DNA from: Nocardioides sambongensis
Lineage (GTDB): Bacteria > Actinomycetota > Actinomycetes > Propionibacteriales > Nocardioidaceae
Direction of reading: 5' to 3'
Assembly (NCBI RefSeq): GCF_006494815.1
Contig: NZ_CP041091.1
Location: 2,011,001-2,075,000 of the forward strand
Length of the DNA: 64,000 bases
Shown here: piece by piece, positions 31,305 to 40,296 of the stretch
Layout of the letters: each line of letters begins with the position of its first letter
Numbering within the stretch: position 1 is the stretch's first letter
Made by a program: the position numbers and the translations under genes
Notes under the pieces: generated by a model
Database searches by the model: none
Told to the model about the DNA's origin: nothing
Seen by the model: only the letters and a program-made list of their open reading frames with translations

Positions 31305-32003
31305 ATGCATCGCAACCTGATGAAGATCCTGCTCAGCCTGGCGCTCGCGCTCGGTCTCTCGTTCGTCGCCGTCGGCGCGTCGAGTCCGGCCCAGGCGGCG
31401 CCGGCCCCCAGCTCCGCGCCCGCTGCGCCGACGGCGGCGAAGGCCGCCCCGTGCGCCAAGCAGCGGCAGAAGGTCAAGCGGACCAAGAAGGCCGTCAACA
31501 AGAACAAGAAGAAGGTCAAGAAGTCCAAGCGGCACCACAACCGCAAGTGGGTCAAGAAGAACCAGAAGAAGGTCAAGCAGTCCAAGAAGCGCCACAACAA
31601 GGCCAAGAAGGCCCTGCGCAAGTGCCGCGCCAACCACCAGGGCGGCGGCGGCAACACCGACAGCCCGATCCAGGCGCTGTGCGATGCCGGCATCCCCCAG
31701 GCGCTCTGCGACGCGTTGGCCGGGCTGATCCCCGGCGGCAACCCCGCTGACCAGATCCAGCTGCTCTGCGACAACGGCGTGCCGCAGGAGGTCTGCGACG
31801 GTCTCGCAGCCCTGCTCGAGACCGACCCGACCGACCCGGCGTCGGCCCTCGACGCGCTGGTCGACCTGCTGAGCGGCATCGTCGGCGCCCTGCCCGCACC
31901 GCTCGGCCCGGGCCTGGTCGACCTGCTCGAGGCACTGCTCGGCAGTGGCCTCCCCGAGCTTCCGGGCCTCCCGGGTCTGCCGGGGCTGAGCTCGGCAGCC
32001 TGA
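31305..32003 (+). CDS. Secreted lysine-rich protein with paired cysteine repeats
   Basis: A 232-residue protein not matching any family I know. It has a Sec signal (about residues 1-31, ending PAQAA), an A/P linker, then a strongly basic helix-forming domain (52-106) flanked by Cys50 and Cys107. That domain contains a 19-residue-period duplication (residues 67-81 and 86-100, NKKKVKKSK versus NQKKVKQSK). Two 23-residue repeats follow (121-143 and 150-172), each with the pattern C-D-x-G-x-P-Q-x-x-C-D-x-L-A-x-L. The tail is leucine/proline-rich (181-228). GGAGGGAG lies before the ATG. It may bind anionic wall polymers or DNA outside the cell; this is inference. Confidence 0.8.
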   Translation: MHRNLMKILLSLALALGLSFVAVGASSPAQAAPAPSSAPAAPTAAKAAPCAKQRQKVKRTKKAVNKNKKKVKKSKRHHNRKWVKKNQKKVKQSKKRHNKAKKALRKCRANHQGGGGNTDSPIQALCDAGIPQALCDALAGLIPGGNPADQIQLLCDNGVPQEVCDGLAALLETDPTDPASALDALVDLLSGIVGALPAPLGPGLVDLLEALLGSGLPELPGLPGLPGLSSAA

Positions 32004-32125
32004 CCTGATCTCTGCAGTACCTACCCGACAGCGGCCGCCGGGCTCGACCCGGCGGCCGCTGTCGTAGGCTCTGCACACCGGTGGCCCACCACGGTCCACC
32101 CGTCGTCGACCACACGGAGGATCTG

Positions 32126-32563
32126 ATGTCCGGGACGAGCAGCCTCGCCGTGGAGGGCGCCCACGGCGCGGGCGCACAGCCGACCGTCGAGCTCAGGCTC
32201 CCGGCCGACGGGGCCTACGCCTCCGTGCTCCGCACCCTCGCCGCCGGCCTGGCGGCCCGCCTGGACTTCACGATGGACGACATCGAGGACCTCCGCATGG
32301 TGGTCAGCGAGGCCGCTTCCCTGGTCCTCGAGCGCGCCGCCGAGGGCGGTGTGCTCACCTGCACCTTCGACCTCAGCCACACCGACCGGCTGAGCCTCGA
32401 GGTCGCCACGGAGACCTCGATGCCGGCCTCGGCCGACTACGAGAGCTTCGGCTGGCAGGTGCTCGCCGTGCTCGCCGAGGAGGCGTCGATCGACGCGACA
32501 GCGAGTCGGTTCAGCGTTCGAGCGACGGTGCTGTCCGCTCTCGAGCGCGACGCCGGGGCGTGA
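32126..32563 (+). CDS. Anti-sigma regulatory factor (RsbW/SpoIIAB-like ATPase fold)
   Basis: A 145-residue protein with the HATPase-type fold of serine-kinase anti-sigma factors: DFTMDDIEDLRMVVSEAASLVL corresponds to the N-box helix, though the usual Asn is replaced (EAAS), as in many actinobacterial SigF antagonists. Start ATG 32126 has GGAGG 6-7 nt upstream. Only 1 bp separates it from the sigma-factor gene, the classic arrangement for an anti-sigma/sigma pair. No anti-anti-sigma gene is adjacent. Confidence 0.85.
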   Translation: MSGTSSLAVEGAHGAGAQPTVELRLPADGAYASVLRTLAAGLAARLDFTMDDIEDLRMVVSEAASLVLERAAEGGVLTCTFDLSHTDRLSLEVATETSMPASADYESFGWQVLAVLAEEASIDATASRFSVRATVLSALERDAGA

Positions 32564-32564
32564 G

Positions 32565-33368
32565 ATGACCCCGGAGACCTCTCGGGACAGCGCACCTCCG
32601 ACGGCCCTGGAGCGGACCCGCGCGCGGTCCGCGGAGCTCTTCGTCGAGTTCCGTGACGAGAGCGCCTCTCCGCCCGCGCGCGACGGCGCCCGCGAGGCGC
32701 TCGTCCACCTGCACCTCCCGCTCGTGGAGCACTGCGCCCGCCGCTTCCGCAACCGGGGCGAGCCCTTCGAGGACCTGGTCCAGGTCGGCACGATCGGCCT
32801 GATCAAGTCGATCGACCGCTTCGACACCGAGCGCGGCGTCGAGTTCTCGACCTACGCCACCCCCACCATCATCGGCGAGATCAAGCGCTACTTCCGCGAC
32901 AAGGGGTGGGCGATCCGGGTCCCCCGGCGGCTGCAGGAGCTGCGCATGCAGATCACCAGCGCCACCGCGGAGCTGACCCAGAGCCTGGGCCGGTCGCCGA
33001 CACCGCGGGAGCTCGCCGAGGCGATCGGCTGCTCGGTGGAGGAGATCGTCGAGGGCATGGAGTCGAGCAACGCCTACTCGACGCTGAGCCTCGACGCCAC
33101 CGACGACGGCGAGGACGGCGCCGGGCAGAGCATGCTGGACGCGCTCGGCGTCGACGACGAGGGCCTCGAGCACGTCGAGCTGCGCGAGTCGATCAAGCCG
33201 CTCCTGGAGAGCCTGCCGGCGCGCGAGAAGAAGATCCTGCTGCTGCGCTTCTTCAAGAACATGACCCAGTCGCAGATCGCCGCCGAGATCGGGGTCTCGC
33301 AGATGCACGTGTCCCGGCTGCTCACCCGCACCCTGGCGCAGTTGCGTCAGTCCCTGGAGCAGGAGTAG
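32565..33368 (+). CDS. SigB/SigF-family RNA polymerase sigma factor
   Basis: A group 3 sigma factor of 267 residues. Region 2 (LVQVGTIGLIKSIDRFDTERG, then FSTYATPTIIGEIKR), region 3 (ELTQSLGRSPTPRELAEAIG) and region 4 with its helix-turn-helix (MTQSQIAAEIGVSQMHVSRLL) are all complete. It is the SigF/SigB general or envelope stress type and is translationally linked to the anti-sigma gene before it. The extra acidic loop between regions 3 and 4 (DATDDGEDGAG) is common in the family. Confidence 0.93.
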   Translation: MTPETSRDSAPPTALERTRARSAELFVEFRDESASPPARDGAREALVHLHLPLVEHCARRFRNRGEPFEDLVQVGTIGLIKSIDRFDTERGVEFSTYATPTIIGEIKRYFRDKGWAIRVPRRLQELRMQITSATAELTQSLGRSPTPRELAEAIGCSVEEIVEGMESSNAYSTLSLDATDDGEDGAGQSMLDALGVDDEGLEHVELRESIKPLLESLPAREKKILLLRFFKNMTQSQIAAEIGVSQMHVSRLLTRTLAQLRQSLEQE

Positions 33369-33414
33369 CCGCGCCTCCGCCCTCGCTCCTCAGCCCTCGG
33401 CACCGGCCGCGCCG

Positions 33415-33840
33415 TCACTCCTGACCATCGGCGCGGTCATCGGCGTGGGCATCGGCGTGCGCGAGCGCCTCGGTGGTGGCCGGGTGCACCACCCCCGCCA
33501 GCGCGACCAGGGCGACCACAGCGAGACCGAGCGCGACCGCCACCTGGTCGCGCAGGGTCCAGGCCAACCCCAGGGTGATCAGCTGGGTGAGCAGGACCAG
33601 CCCGCGAGCCCACCCGGCACGGCGCCAGAGCGCCGCGGCGCCGACCAGCAGCAGCACGCCGTAGCCGGTGAAGAACACCGCCGTGGACAGTCCCAGCGAC
33701 CGGCGCTCCTCGGTGGTCGCGGCGACCTCGAGGGCAGCGACCATCAGCAGTGCCATCCCCTGCACCGCCACGAGGGACGCGGCCACCACCAACGGGGCGG
33801 GAGGGTGCTGTGCTGCTGGGGAGGAGTCGTGCTCGGTCAC
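33415..33840 (-). CDS. Small integral membrane protein of unknown function
   Basis: A 141-residue protein from GTG 33840 with four predicted membrane helices (about 17-40, 52-70, 76-95 and 98-118) and an H/A/D-rich cytoplasmic tail (HADAHADDRADGQE). No family motif was recognised. It is read toward the sigma-factor gene and away from whiB, so it is probably monocistronic. Confidence 0.7.
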   Translation of the reverse strand: MTEHDSSPAAQHPPAPLVVAASLVAVQGMALLMVAALEVAATTEERRSLGLSTAVFFTGYGVLLLVGAAALWRRAGWARGLVLLTQLITLGLAWTLRDQVAVALGLAVVALVALAGVVHPATTEALAHADAHADDRADGQE

Positions 33841-33988
33841 CGGCCCAGCCTAGGCGGCGCCCGCCCATCGGCTCCGGCCCGCCCGGGCCCCTTACACCGG
33901 ACGGTCCCGCGACGGGTGACTTATTCCCGGTGACCTGCGATCATCCCCTGTGATCCATCAGACCCGTCACAACCCTTGATTCGGGACC

Positions 33989-34002
33989 GTTTCCTTGGAA
34001 AC
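33989..34002. promoter_or_regulatory. Palindrome upstream of whiB
   Basis: GTTTCCTTGGAAAC, a perfect 6-2-6 palindrome 96 bp before the whiB start and 15 bp from the CRP-like site; possible second regulator site. Confidence 0.35.
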
Positions 34003-34017
34003 CTAGCCGGAGCGATC

Positions 34018-34031
34018 GTGAAACCGTTCAC
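34018..34031. promoter_or_regulatory. CRP-like binding site upstream of whiB
   Basis: GTGAAACCGTTCAC fits the core of the CRP/GlxR consensus (TGTGA-N6-TCACA) and is palindromic. It lies 66 bp before the whiB start; in M. tuberculosis whiB1 is known to be under cAMP/CRP control. Confidence 0.6.
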
Positions 34032-34097
34032 TTTTGCGGTTTCAGGTGTGCCCGGAACCCGGGTGCACAAGTCGGACGAAAGAGGACATCCCCACCC

Positions 34098-34352
34098 ATG
34101 GATTGGCGTCATCGTTCCGCATGCCTCGACGAGGATCCGGAGCTGTTCTTCCCGATCGGCAACACCGGTCCGGCGATCCTCCAGATCGAGGAAGCCAAAC
34201 AGGTCTGCCGACGCTGCGACGTGCGCGAGCAGTGTCTCGCGTGGGCGCTGGAGGCAGGACAGGACCATGGCGTCTGGGGTGGCCTGAGCGAGGACGAGCG
34301 TCGTGCGCTGAAGCGACGCAACGCCCGGGCCCGCGTCCGCACCTCGGTCTGA
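34098..34352 (+). CDS. whiB1: WhiB-family iron-sulfur regulator (WhiB1-like)
   Basis: An 84-residue WhiB protein: four cysteines (C9, C37, C40, C46) for the 4Fe-4S cluster, the GVWGG turn (58-62) and a basic C-terminus (ALKRRNARARVR) that binds DNA. The size and neighbouring pdtaS gene (convergent) match WhiB1, an essential NO-sensitive regulator that partners with the principal sigma factor. AAAGAGGA serves as ribosome site. The upstream region is unusually rich in palindromes, including a CRP-like box. Confidence 0.93.
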   Translation: MDWRHRSACLDEDPELFFPIGNTGPAILQIEEAKQVCRRCDVREQCLAWALEAGQDHGVWGGLSEDERRALKRRNARARVRTSV

Positions 34353-34394
34353 TCCGGTCTCCTCAGGGCTCCCGGCACGCCCGACCGCCTCGCC

Positions 34395-35872
34395 TCAGTC
34401 GAGCGGGAGGACCAGGTCGGCCCGGGTGCCGCCCTCGGGTCCGTGCCCCAGGGTCAGGTGCCCCCGGAGCTCGGACTCCACCAGGGTGCGCACGATCGAG
34501 AGGCCCAGGCTGCTGGAGGTGTCGAGGTCGAAGCCCTCGGGCAGGCCACGGCCGTCGTCGCTGACGGTCACCTCGAGGGTGCCACCGCGGCGTTGGGCGG
34601 CCAGCACGATCCGGCCCTCCTGACCCGGGTCGAACCCGTGCTCCGCGGCGTTCTGCATCAGCTCCATGACCACCATGGCAAGCGGCGTCGCCTGCTCGGA
34701 GTCGAGCTCGCCGAAGGCTCCCTCCCGGCGCACCTCCACGGCCGCCGTGGTGGCGCCGACGTCGGTCACCAGCCGAGCCAGCCGGTCGGCGATGTCGTCG
34801 AAGGCGACGGCCTCCTCCGCGGTCTGGCTCAGCGTCTCGTGCACGATCGCGATCGACCCGACCCGGCGTACCGCCTCCTCGAGGGCTGCCGTCGCCTCGG
34901 TCCCGTCGATGCGGCGCGCCTGGAGACGCAGCAGCGCGGCCACCGTCTGCAGGTTGTTCTTCACCCGGTGGTGGATCTCGCGGATCGTGGCGTCCTTGGT
35001 CACCAGCTCCCGGTCACGCCGGCGCAGGTCGGTCACGTCGCGCAGCAGGATCAGGCCGCCGATCTGGTCTCCGCCGGGCGCCCGCAGTGGGATCGAGCGC
35101 ACGATGATGGCGACGCCGTCGCTGCCGCCCGGAGCGCCGAGCTCGCTGTCCCGCGGCGCCCGGGCGCTGAGCACCACGCTGAGCGTCTCCTCGTCGGGCC
35201 GGTGGCGCGGCGGCACCAGCTCCCGGGTCAGGTCGGCCAGGCTGTGGCCGGACAGGTCGCCGGTGAGGCCGAGCTTGCGATAGACCGAGAGCGCGTTCGG
35301 GCTGGCGTAGACCACCCGCCCGGCGGCGTCGACCCGGAGGAACCCGTCACCCACCCGTGGCGAGTCCGCGTGGTCGCTGCGCTGTCCCTCCGCCGGGAAC
35401 AGCCCGGCGGCGATCATCGCGCCGAGGTCGCCCGCGGTCTGCAGATAGCTGATCTCGAGCCGGCTCGGGGTCCGGATCCCCAGCACGCTGGTGTTGCGGC
35501 TGATCACCGCGATCACCTGCCCGGCCCGACGTACCGGGATCGCCTCGACCCGGACCTGCACGTCCTCGCGCCACTCCGGGGCGCCCTCGCGCATCAGGCG
35601 CCCCAGCTCGAAGGCCGCCTCGACGAGCTGTCGCCTCCCCGGGGCGCGTAGGTACCGACCAGGTCGTCGACGTACGCCGTCGGGCCGGTCGTGGGGCGCA
35701 CCTGGCCGCCGACCCACAGGCCGGCGCCGGAGCGGTCCGGCAGCCAGAGCACCAGGTCGGCGAAGGCGAGGTCGGCGATGATCTGCCAGTCCGCCTGCAG
35801 CAGCTGGAGCCAGGCGATGTCGTCCTCGTCCAACGCGGTGTGGGCCCGGGCGACGGCAGGCAGCGACGGCAC
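34395..35872 (-). CDS. pdtaS: PdtaS-type sensor histidine kinase, frameshifted
   Basis: Soluble two-component sensor whose partner PdtaR is an RNA-binding antiterminator. From GTG 35872 the N-terminal GAF-like domain reads ALDEDDIAWLQLLQADWQ to YVDDLVGTYAPRG; the frame then breaks in a run of four C (35637-35640 on plus) and continues RQLVEAAFELGRLMREG. A PAS domain (about 190-300) follows, then the HisKA_2 dimerisation box REIHHRVKNNLQTVAALL and the ATPase domain (ELMQNAAEHGF, SDDGRGLPEGF). Restored length is about 492 residues. A TACCGT box 6 nt before the GTG suggests a leaderless transcript. It is convergent with whiB, as in M. tuberculosis Rv3219/Rv3220c. Confidence 0.88.
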
Positions 35873-35979
35873 GGAGCAACGGTAGCGCCCACCCCCGGCG
35901 GGTCCTCGATCAAGGCTGGAGGTGACTCACGGGTAGCCCCCGTTCGGGGCTCCGTCATGGTTTGGCAAGATGACCGACT

Positions 35980-36843
35980 ATGACTCGGGTTGACTGGCGC
36001 CATGTGCGCGCTGCCGACTTCCCGGTCCCCAATGTCGCTCCCCTTGCGGACCTGACCACCGAGCTGACCAGCCTGCTGGGAAGCCCCGACCCGGAGCTGC
36101 GGGACGAACTCGCGCTCCCCACCCTGCAGACCTGGATCCGGCGCGGGGTGTACGACCACCTCCTGGCCGGTCTCGGCGACGGGATCGCCGCCGGCCTCAA
36201 CAACGGCCTGGGCCGGCGCGACGACGACAGCGTGTTCCGGCGCAGCCGGTCCGCCAGCGTCCTCGCCGCCTGCATCCGGCGCGACACCGCCGTCCCGTTG
36301 CTGACCGGCGGCCGGGTGCTGGACTGGGCGGACCGGCTGGCGACGTGGCTGCTCTCCGAGCGCGACCTGCGCCCGCACGCGGAGCAGAAGGGCTGGGTCC
36401 GCGCGATCAGCCACGGCGCCGACGCGCTCGCCGCCGTCGCCGGGTCCCCGCACTGCGGGCGTGCCGAGCTCTCCATCCTGCTGGACATGATCGGCGAGCG
36501 CGTGACGGCGCCGGCCCGGACGCACTGGGCCGCCGACGAGGCCGACCAGCTGGCGGCGGCGACCACCCGCCTGCTCAAGCGCAGCACGCTGCCGCTGGAC
36601 CACGTGGAGCTGTGGATCGCCACCATCGGCGACCGGTCCTACGGTCGGCGGATCGGGCACGGCTCGCCCGACGCGGTGGCGATCAACACCGATGCCTTCA
36701 TCCGGGCGATGTATCTCAACCTCGCGCTCGCCCCGGACCCTCCGGCGATCAGGGCGAACCTGCTGCTCACCGTGGTCGCGGTGCTCCGCGAACTGCACCC
36801 CGAGCTGCTCGGCGGCCAGGACCACAGTCCTCACCGCGGTTGA
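35980..36843 (+). CDS. DUF2785 domain-containing protein
   Basis: A 287-residue cytoplasmic, mostly helical protein. The DUF2785 signature is recognisable in EQKGWVRAISHGADALAAVA, LLDMIGERVTAP and a repeated helical layout, suggesting a HEAT-like fold. No catalytic residues are known for the family. It is divergent from pdtaS across 107 bp. A CAAGAT sequence lies 8 nt before the ATG, so the transcript may be leaderless. Confidence 0.82.
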   Translation: MTRVDWRHVRAADFPVPNVAPLADLTTELTSLLGSPDPELRDELALPTLQTWIRRGVYDHLLAGLGDGIAAGLNNGLGRRDDDSVFRRSRSASVLAACIRRDTAVPLLTGGRVLDWADRLATWLLSERDLRPHAEQKGWVRAISHGADALAAVAGSPHCGRAELSILLDMIGERVTAPARTHWAADEADQLAAATTRLLKRSTLPLDHVELWIATIGDRSYGRRIGHGSPDAVAINTDAFIRAMYLNLALAPDPPAIRANLLLTVVAVLRELHPELLGGQDHSPHRG

Positions 36844-36891
36844 TCCGGACACCCCCTGACGCGGTTGAGCCGGCCTGAGTAACGTGCGGCC

Positions 36892-38605
36892 ATGACCTCA
36901 GCGAGTGACGCAGCACACCCCGGTCCGGTCGGCGCGAACGACGGCGAGGAGGTCGAGGGCCACGCGGGCGAGCTCGCGGTCCGGGTGGCGGCTGCTCACG
37001 GCGTGGAGACCATGTTCACGCTCTCCGGCGCCCACGTCTTCCCGATGTACGACGGCGCGGTGAGGTCCGCCGAGACCGACCGCCCGGTGCGGCTGGTCGA
37101 TGTCCGCCACGAGCAGACCGCGGCCTTCGCCGCCGAGGCGACCGGCAAGCTGACCCGGGTCCCCGGACTCGCGGTGCTGACCGCCGGCCCCGGTGTCACC
37201 AACGGCGTCAGCGCGATGGCGCAGGCGCGCTTCGCCGGCAGCCCGATGGTGGTGGTGGGCGGTCGTGCCCCCAACAACCGGTGGGGTACCGGCGCGCTGC
37301 AGGAGATCGACCACCTGCCGATCGTGGAGCCGGTGACCAAGCTGGCCCGCACCCTGATGACCGCCGGCGACGTCGCCGGCGGGTTCGACGAGGCCTTCAC
37401 CGCGGCACGCTCCTCGCACCGCGGGCCGACCTACGTCGACGTCCCGATGGACGAGTTCTTCAACACCGGCGCCGGCGTCGTCCCGGTGATCGGCGCCGGG
37501 ACCGGTCGTGGCGCGACCCCGGACTCCGACGCGCTCGCCCGGATCGCCGCGCTGCTCTCCGCCGCAGCTCGGCCGGTCCTGGTGCTGGGCACCGACGTGT
37601 GGGCCGACGGGGCCGAGGAGGCCGCCCGCCGGTTCGTCGAGGAGACCGGCATCCCCACGCTGACCAACGGCATGGGCCGCGGTCTCCTGCCGGGCGGTCA
37701 CCGGCTGCTGGTCACCAAGGCCCGCGGGCAGGCGCTCGGCAACGCCGACCTGGTGATCGTGGTCGGCACTCCCCTGGACTTCCGGATGGGTTACGGCGTC
37801 TTCGGGGCAAGGACGGCGCGCCGCCGGCCCGCGTGGTGCACGTCGCCGACTCCGCGGACCAGGTCTCCGGTCACGCGGACCTGGCCGCGTCGGTCAGCGG
37901 CGACCTGACCCAGGTGTTCGACGGCCTGCTGGCGGCGTTCGCCGAGGAGGTCACGCCGGCCTGGGGCGAGTGGGAGGACACCCTGGCCGACACTGTGGCG
38001 GCCGCCACCGCGCGCGACGCCGAGCTGCTGCGCGCCGAGGCCGACCCGATCCACCCGGCCCGGATCTACGGGGAGCTGGTCCCCCGGCTCGCGGACGACG
38101 CCGTGGTGGTGGGCGACGGCGGTGACTTCGTCTCCTTCGCCGGCAAGTTCGTGGAGCCCCAGCGCCCCGGCTGCTGGCTGGACCCCGGCCCCTACGGCTG
38201 CCTGGGGCAGGGCTGGGCGCCGCGATCGCCGCCCGGATCGCCCGTCCCTCCGCGCAGGTGGTGCTGCTTCTCGGCGACGGCGCGGCCGGCTTCTCGCTGA
38301 TGGACGTGGACACCCTGGTGCGCCACGACCTGCCCGTGGTGATGGTGATGGGCAACAACTCCGCCTGGGGCCTGGAGAAGGGGCCGATGCAGATGCTCTA
38401 CGGCTACGACGTGGCCGCCGACCTGGCGCCGCGCACCGCCTACGACCAGGTGGTCTCCGCGCTCGGCGGGGCCGGGGAGACGATCACCGACCCGCGCCAG
38501 ATCGGCCCCGCGCTGGATCGTGCGTTCGCCGCGAACACGCCGTACCTGCTCAACGTGATCACCGACGTCGATGCCGCCTACCCGCGCAGCACCTTCGGGA
38601 TCTGA
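36892..38605 (+). CDS. Acetolactate synthase-like ThDP enzyme, frameshifted twice
   Basis: Large-subunit-type ThDP enzyme (IlvB/oxalyl-CoA decarboxylase superfamily) of about 571 residues once two losses are restored. The N-terminal domain has [16 protein letters not shown], the catalytic glutamate in [15 protein letters not shown], and [16 protein letters not shown]; the C-terminal ThDP motif is [13 protein letters not shown] with NNSAWG about 30 residues later. Breaks: a run of four G at 37804-37807, and the short run at 38210-38212. A TAACGT box ends 6 nt before ATG 36892. Because the next gene is an acyl-CoA thioesterase-like protein, a role outside branched-chain amino acid synthesis is likely; no regulatory subunit is adjacent. 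Confidence 0.85.
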
Positions 38606-38615
38606 GGACCGGCCG

Positions 38616-39020
38616 ATGACCGAGGCGAGCGACGGCTCGGCGACGCTGAGGTTCACCGTCGGCGAGGAGGACACCGCGGTCGCGGTCGGCTCGGGCGCCC
38701 TCCCGGTGCTCGGGACGCCGCGCCTGCTGGCGTGGTGCGAGGCGGCCACCTGCGCCGCCGTGGACCCGGTGCTGGACGAGGGACGGACGAGCGTCGGCAC
38801 CCGGGTCGACCTGGAGCACCTGGCGGCCAGCCCGGTCGGTCACGTCGTCGAGGTCACCGCGCGCACCGTCTACGCCGACGGCCGGCTGCGACGCTTCGCG
38901 GTCGCGGCCCGTCACCGCGCTGCGCACGATCCGGAGGATGCGCCGGGCAAGCTGGTCGCCTCGGGTGAGGTGACCCGGGTCGTGGTCGACACCGAGCGGT
39001 TCCTGGGCCGACTGCGCTGA
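38616..39020 (+). CDS. FlK-like hotdog thioesterase
   Basis: A 134-residue hotdog-fold protein: VGSGALPVLGTPRLLAWCE, TSVGTRVDLEHLAASPVG and DGRLRRFAVAARH match the fluoroacetyl-CoA thioesterase FlK-like family that hydrolyses small acyl-CoAs. Start ATG 38616 is 10 bp after the ThDP enzyme stop, so the two are co-transcribed and probably act on one small acyl-CoA pathway. Fluoroacetate resistance itself is not implied. Confidence 0.83.
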   Translation: MTEASDGSATLRFTVGEEDTAVAVGSGALPVLGTPRLLAWCEAATCAAVDPVLDEGRTSVGTRVDLEHLAASPVGHVVEVTARTVYADGRLRRFAVAARHRAAHDPEDAPGKLVASGEVTRVVVDTERFLGRLR

Positions 39021-39059
39021 CGCAGGGCCTCCCGTCCACGACGAGGGGTCGAAAAGCAC

Positions 39060-39089
39060 CGAACCCCCGAGCCGGGGCCAGGGGGTTCG
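39060..39089. terminator. Hairpin terminator between thioesterase and bL37 genes
   Basis: CGAACCCCC and GGGGGTTCG form a 9-bp stem around a 12-nt loop. On the minus strand it is followed by GTGCTTTTCG, so it works best as terminator for bL37; convergent position suggests bidirectional use. Confidence 0.7.
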
Positions 39090-39119
39090 AGCAGCGGCTG
39101 AGCTTCGCCGGGGGCGTGC

Positions 39120-39194
39120 TCAGCTGTTGGGGCGCTTGCCGTGGTTCGCGCCCTTCTTGCGACGCGCGCGGCGCTTGCGGCCGGTCTTGCCCAT
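39120..39194 (-). CDS. 50S ribosomal protein bL37
   Basis: A 24-residue, extremely basic protein (MGKTGRKRRARRKKGANHGK, then RPNS). The ANHGKRPN ending identifies the tiny actinobacterial ribosomal protein bL37 first seen in mycobacterial ribosome structures. An AGGAGG site lies 4-5 nt before the ATG. It lies just downstream of sigR-rsrA and is followed by a terminator. It is easily missed because of its size. Confidence 0.85.
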   Translation of the reverse strand: MGKTGRKRRARRKKGANHGKRPNS

Positions 39195-39268
39195 GGTTCC
39201 TCCTCAGAAGCGATACGCGGTCAGTGTCGCAGGAACGGGCGTGAACCCGTGAATCGGGGGCGGTCCGG

Positions 39269-39565
39269 TCAGCCCTCGGTGATCTGGACCTGCACCGCGC
39301 GGATCTGCACGCGCACCCGCTCCCGCAGCTCGGCCGGCGCGGTCTCGGAGCACGAGCGGGCGACGACGGACTTCACGGTGCGCTGCAGGTCGTAGCGCTC
39401 CAGGCAGGGGCTGCAGGAGTCGATGTGGGCGCGCACGATGGTGCAGTCGCCCTCCTCGAGCTCGTTGTCGATCAGCCGGATGATCCGCTCCAGGAAGTCG
39501 ACACACTCCGCGTTGCTCGGGTCCTCGACGTCCGGGTGCAGGTGGTCGTGCTGTTGGCCGGACAT
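39269..39565 (-). CDS. rsrA: RsrA-type zinc anti-sigma factor
   Basis: A 98-residue ZAS-family anti-sigma factor: Cys21, then His47-x3-Cys51-x2-Cys54 bind zinc. Oxidation forms a disulfide that releases SigR. The spacing from Cys21 to His47 (26 residues) is that of Streptomyces RsrA; Cys72 replaces the downstream cysteine pair with a single one. Its ATG overlaps the sigR stop by one base (TGATG), so synthesis is coupled to SigR. Confidence 0.92.
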   Translation of the reverse strand: MSGQQHDHLHPDVEDPSNAECVDFLERIIRLIDNELEEGDCTIVRAHIDSCSPCLERYDLQRTVKSVVARSCSETAPAELRERVRVQIRAVQVQITEG

Positions 39566-40233
39566 CAGCGACCTCCCTCGAGCGGCGCGTCCCCGCCGGA
39601 GCGGACGTAGTCGGACAGCATGTCGCGCAGCTGGCGGCGACCCCGGTGCAGACGGGACATCACGGTCCCGATCGGCGTCTCCATGATCTCGGCGATCTCC
39701 TTGTAGGCGAAGCCCTCCACGTCGGCCAGGTAGACGGCGAGACGGAACTCCTCCGGAAGCCGCTGCAGCGCGTCCTTGACCTGGCTGTCGGGCAGGTGCT
39801 CGAGCGCCTCCATCTCGGCCGACTTCAGGCCGGAGGAGGTGTGCGACTCGGCCCTCGCGAGCTGCCAGTCCTCGACGTCACCGGTGTCCCCGGCGAGCGC
39901 CTGCTGCGGCTGACGCTGCTTCTTGCGGTAGGAGTTGATGAAGGTGTTGGTCAGGATCCGGTACAGCCAGGCCTTCAGGTTGGTGCCGGGCTTGAACTGG
40001 TGGAAGGCGGAGTAGGCCTTGGCGAAGGTCTCCTGCACCAGGTCCTCGGCGTCGGCCGGGTTGCGGGTCATCCGCATGGCCGCCGAGTAGAGCTGGTCCA
40101 GGAACGGGAGCGCGTCCCGCTCGAAGCGGGCCGCGCGCTGCTCGGACGTCTCGGTGGCCGGGTCCACGGCCTCCGAGACCTCGTCAGCACCCGGCAGGTC
40201 GGTCTCGACGGCCAGGTCGGGAGTCTCAGTCAT
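39565..40233 (-). CDS. sigR: Thiol-oxidative-stress ECF sigma factor SigR (SigH)
   Basis: ECF sigma factor of 222 residues from ATG 40233 (MTETPDL). Region 2: [21 protein letters not shown] and [20 protein letters not shown]; region 4: [20 protein letters not shown] and [20 protein letters not shown]. The RsrA gene overlaps its stop. It should control thioredoxin, mycothiol and protein quality genes. The open frame continues upstream to ATG 40287, where a SigR-type promoter would start transcription, so an extended isoform with 18 extra residues ([18 protein letters not shown]) is possible, like sigma-R prime in Streptomyces. Confidence 0.94.
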   Translation of the reverse strand: MTETPDLAVETDLPGADEVSEAVDPATETSEQRAARFERDALPFLDQLYSAAMRMTRNPADAEDLVQETFAKAYSAFHQFKPGTNLKAWLYRILTNTFINSYRKKQRQPQQALAGDTGDVEDWQLARAESHTSSGLKSAEMEALEHLPDSQVKDALQRLPEEFRLAVYLADVEGFAYKEIAEIMETPIGTVMSRLHRGRRQLRDMLSDYVRSGGDAPLEGGR

Positions 40234-40296
40234 CGCCGACCAGCCTACGGGGCCCGAGGAGACGGGCCGCTCCAGTACCGCGATCATGCCAGGCAC

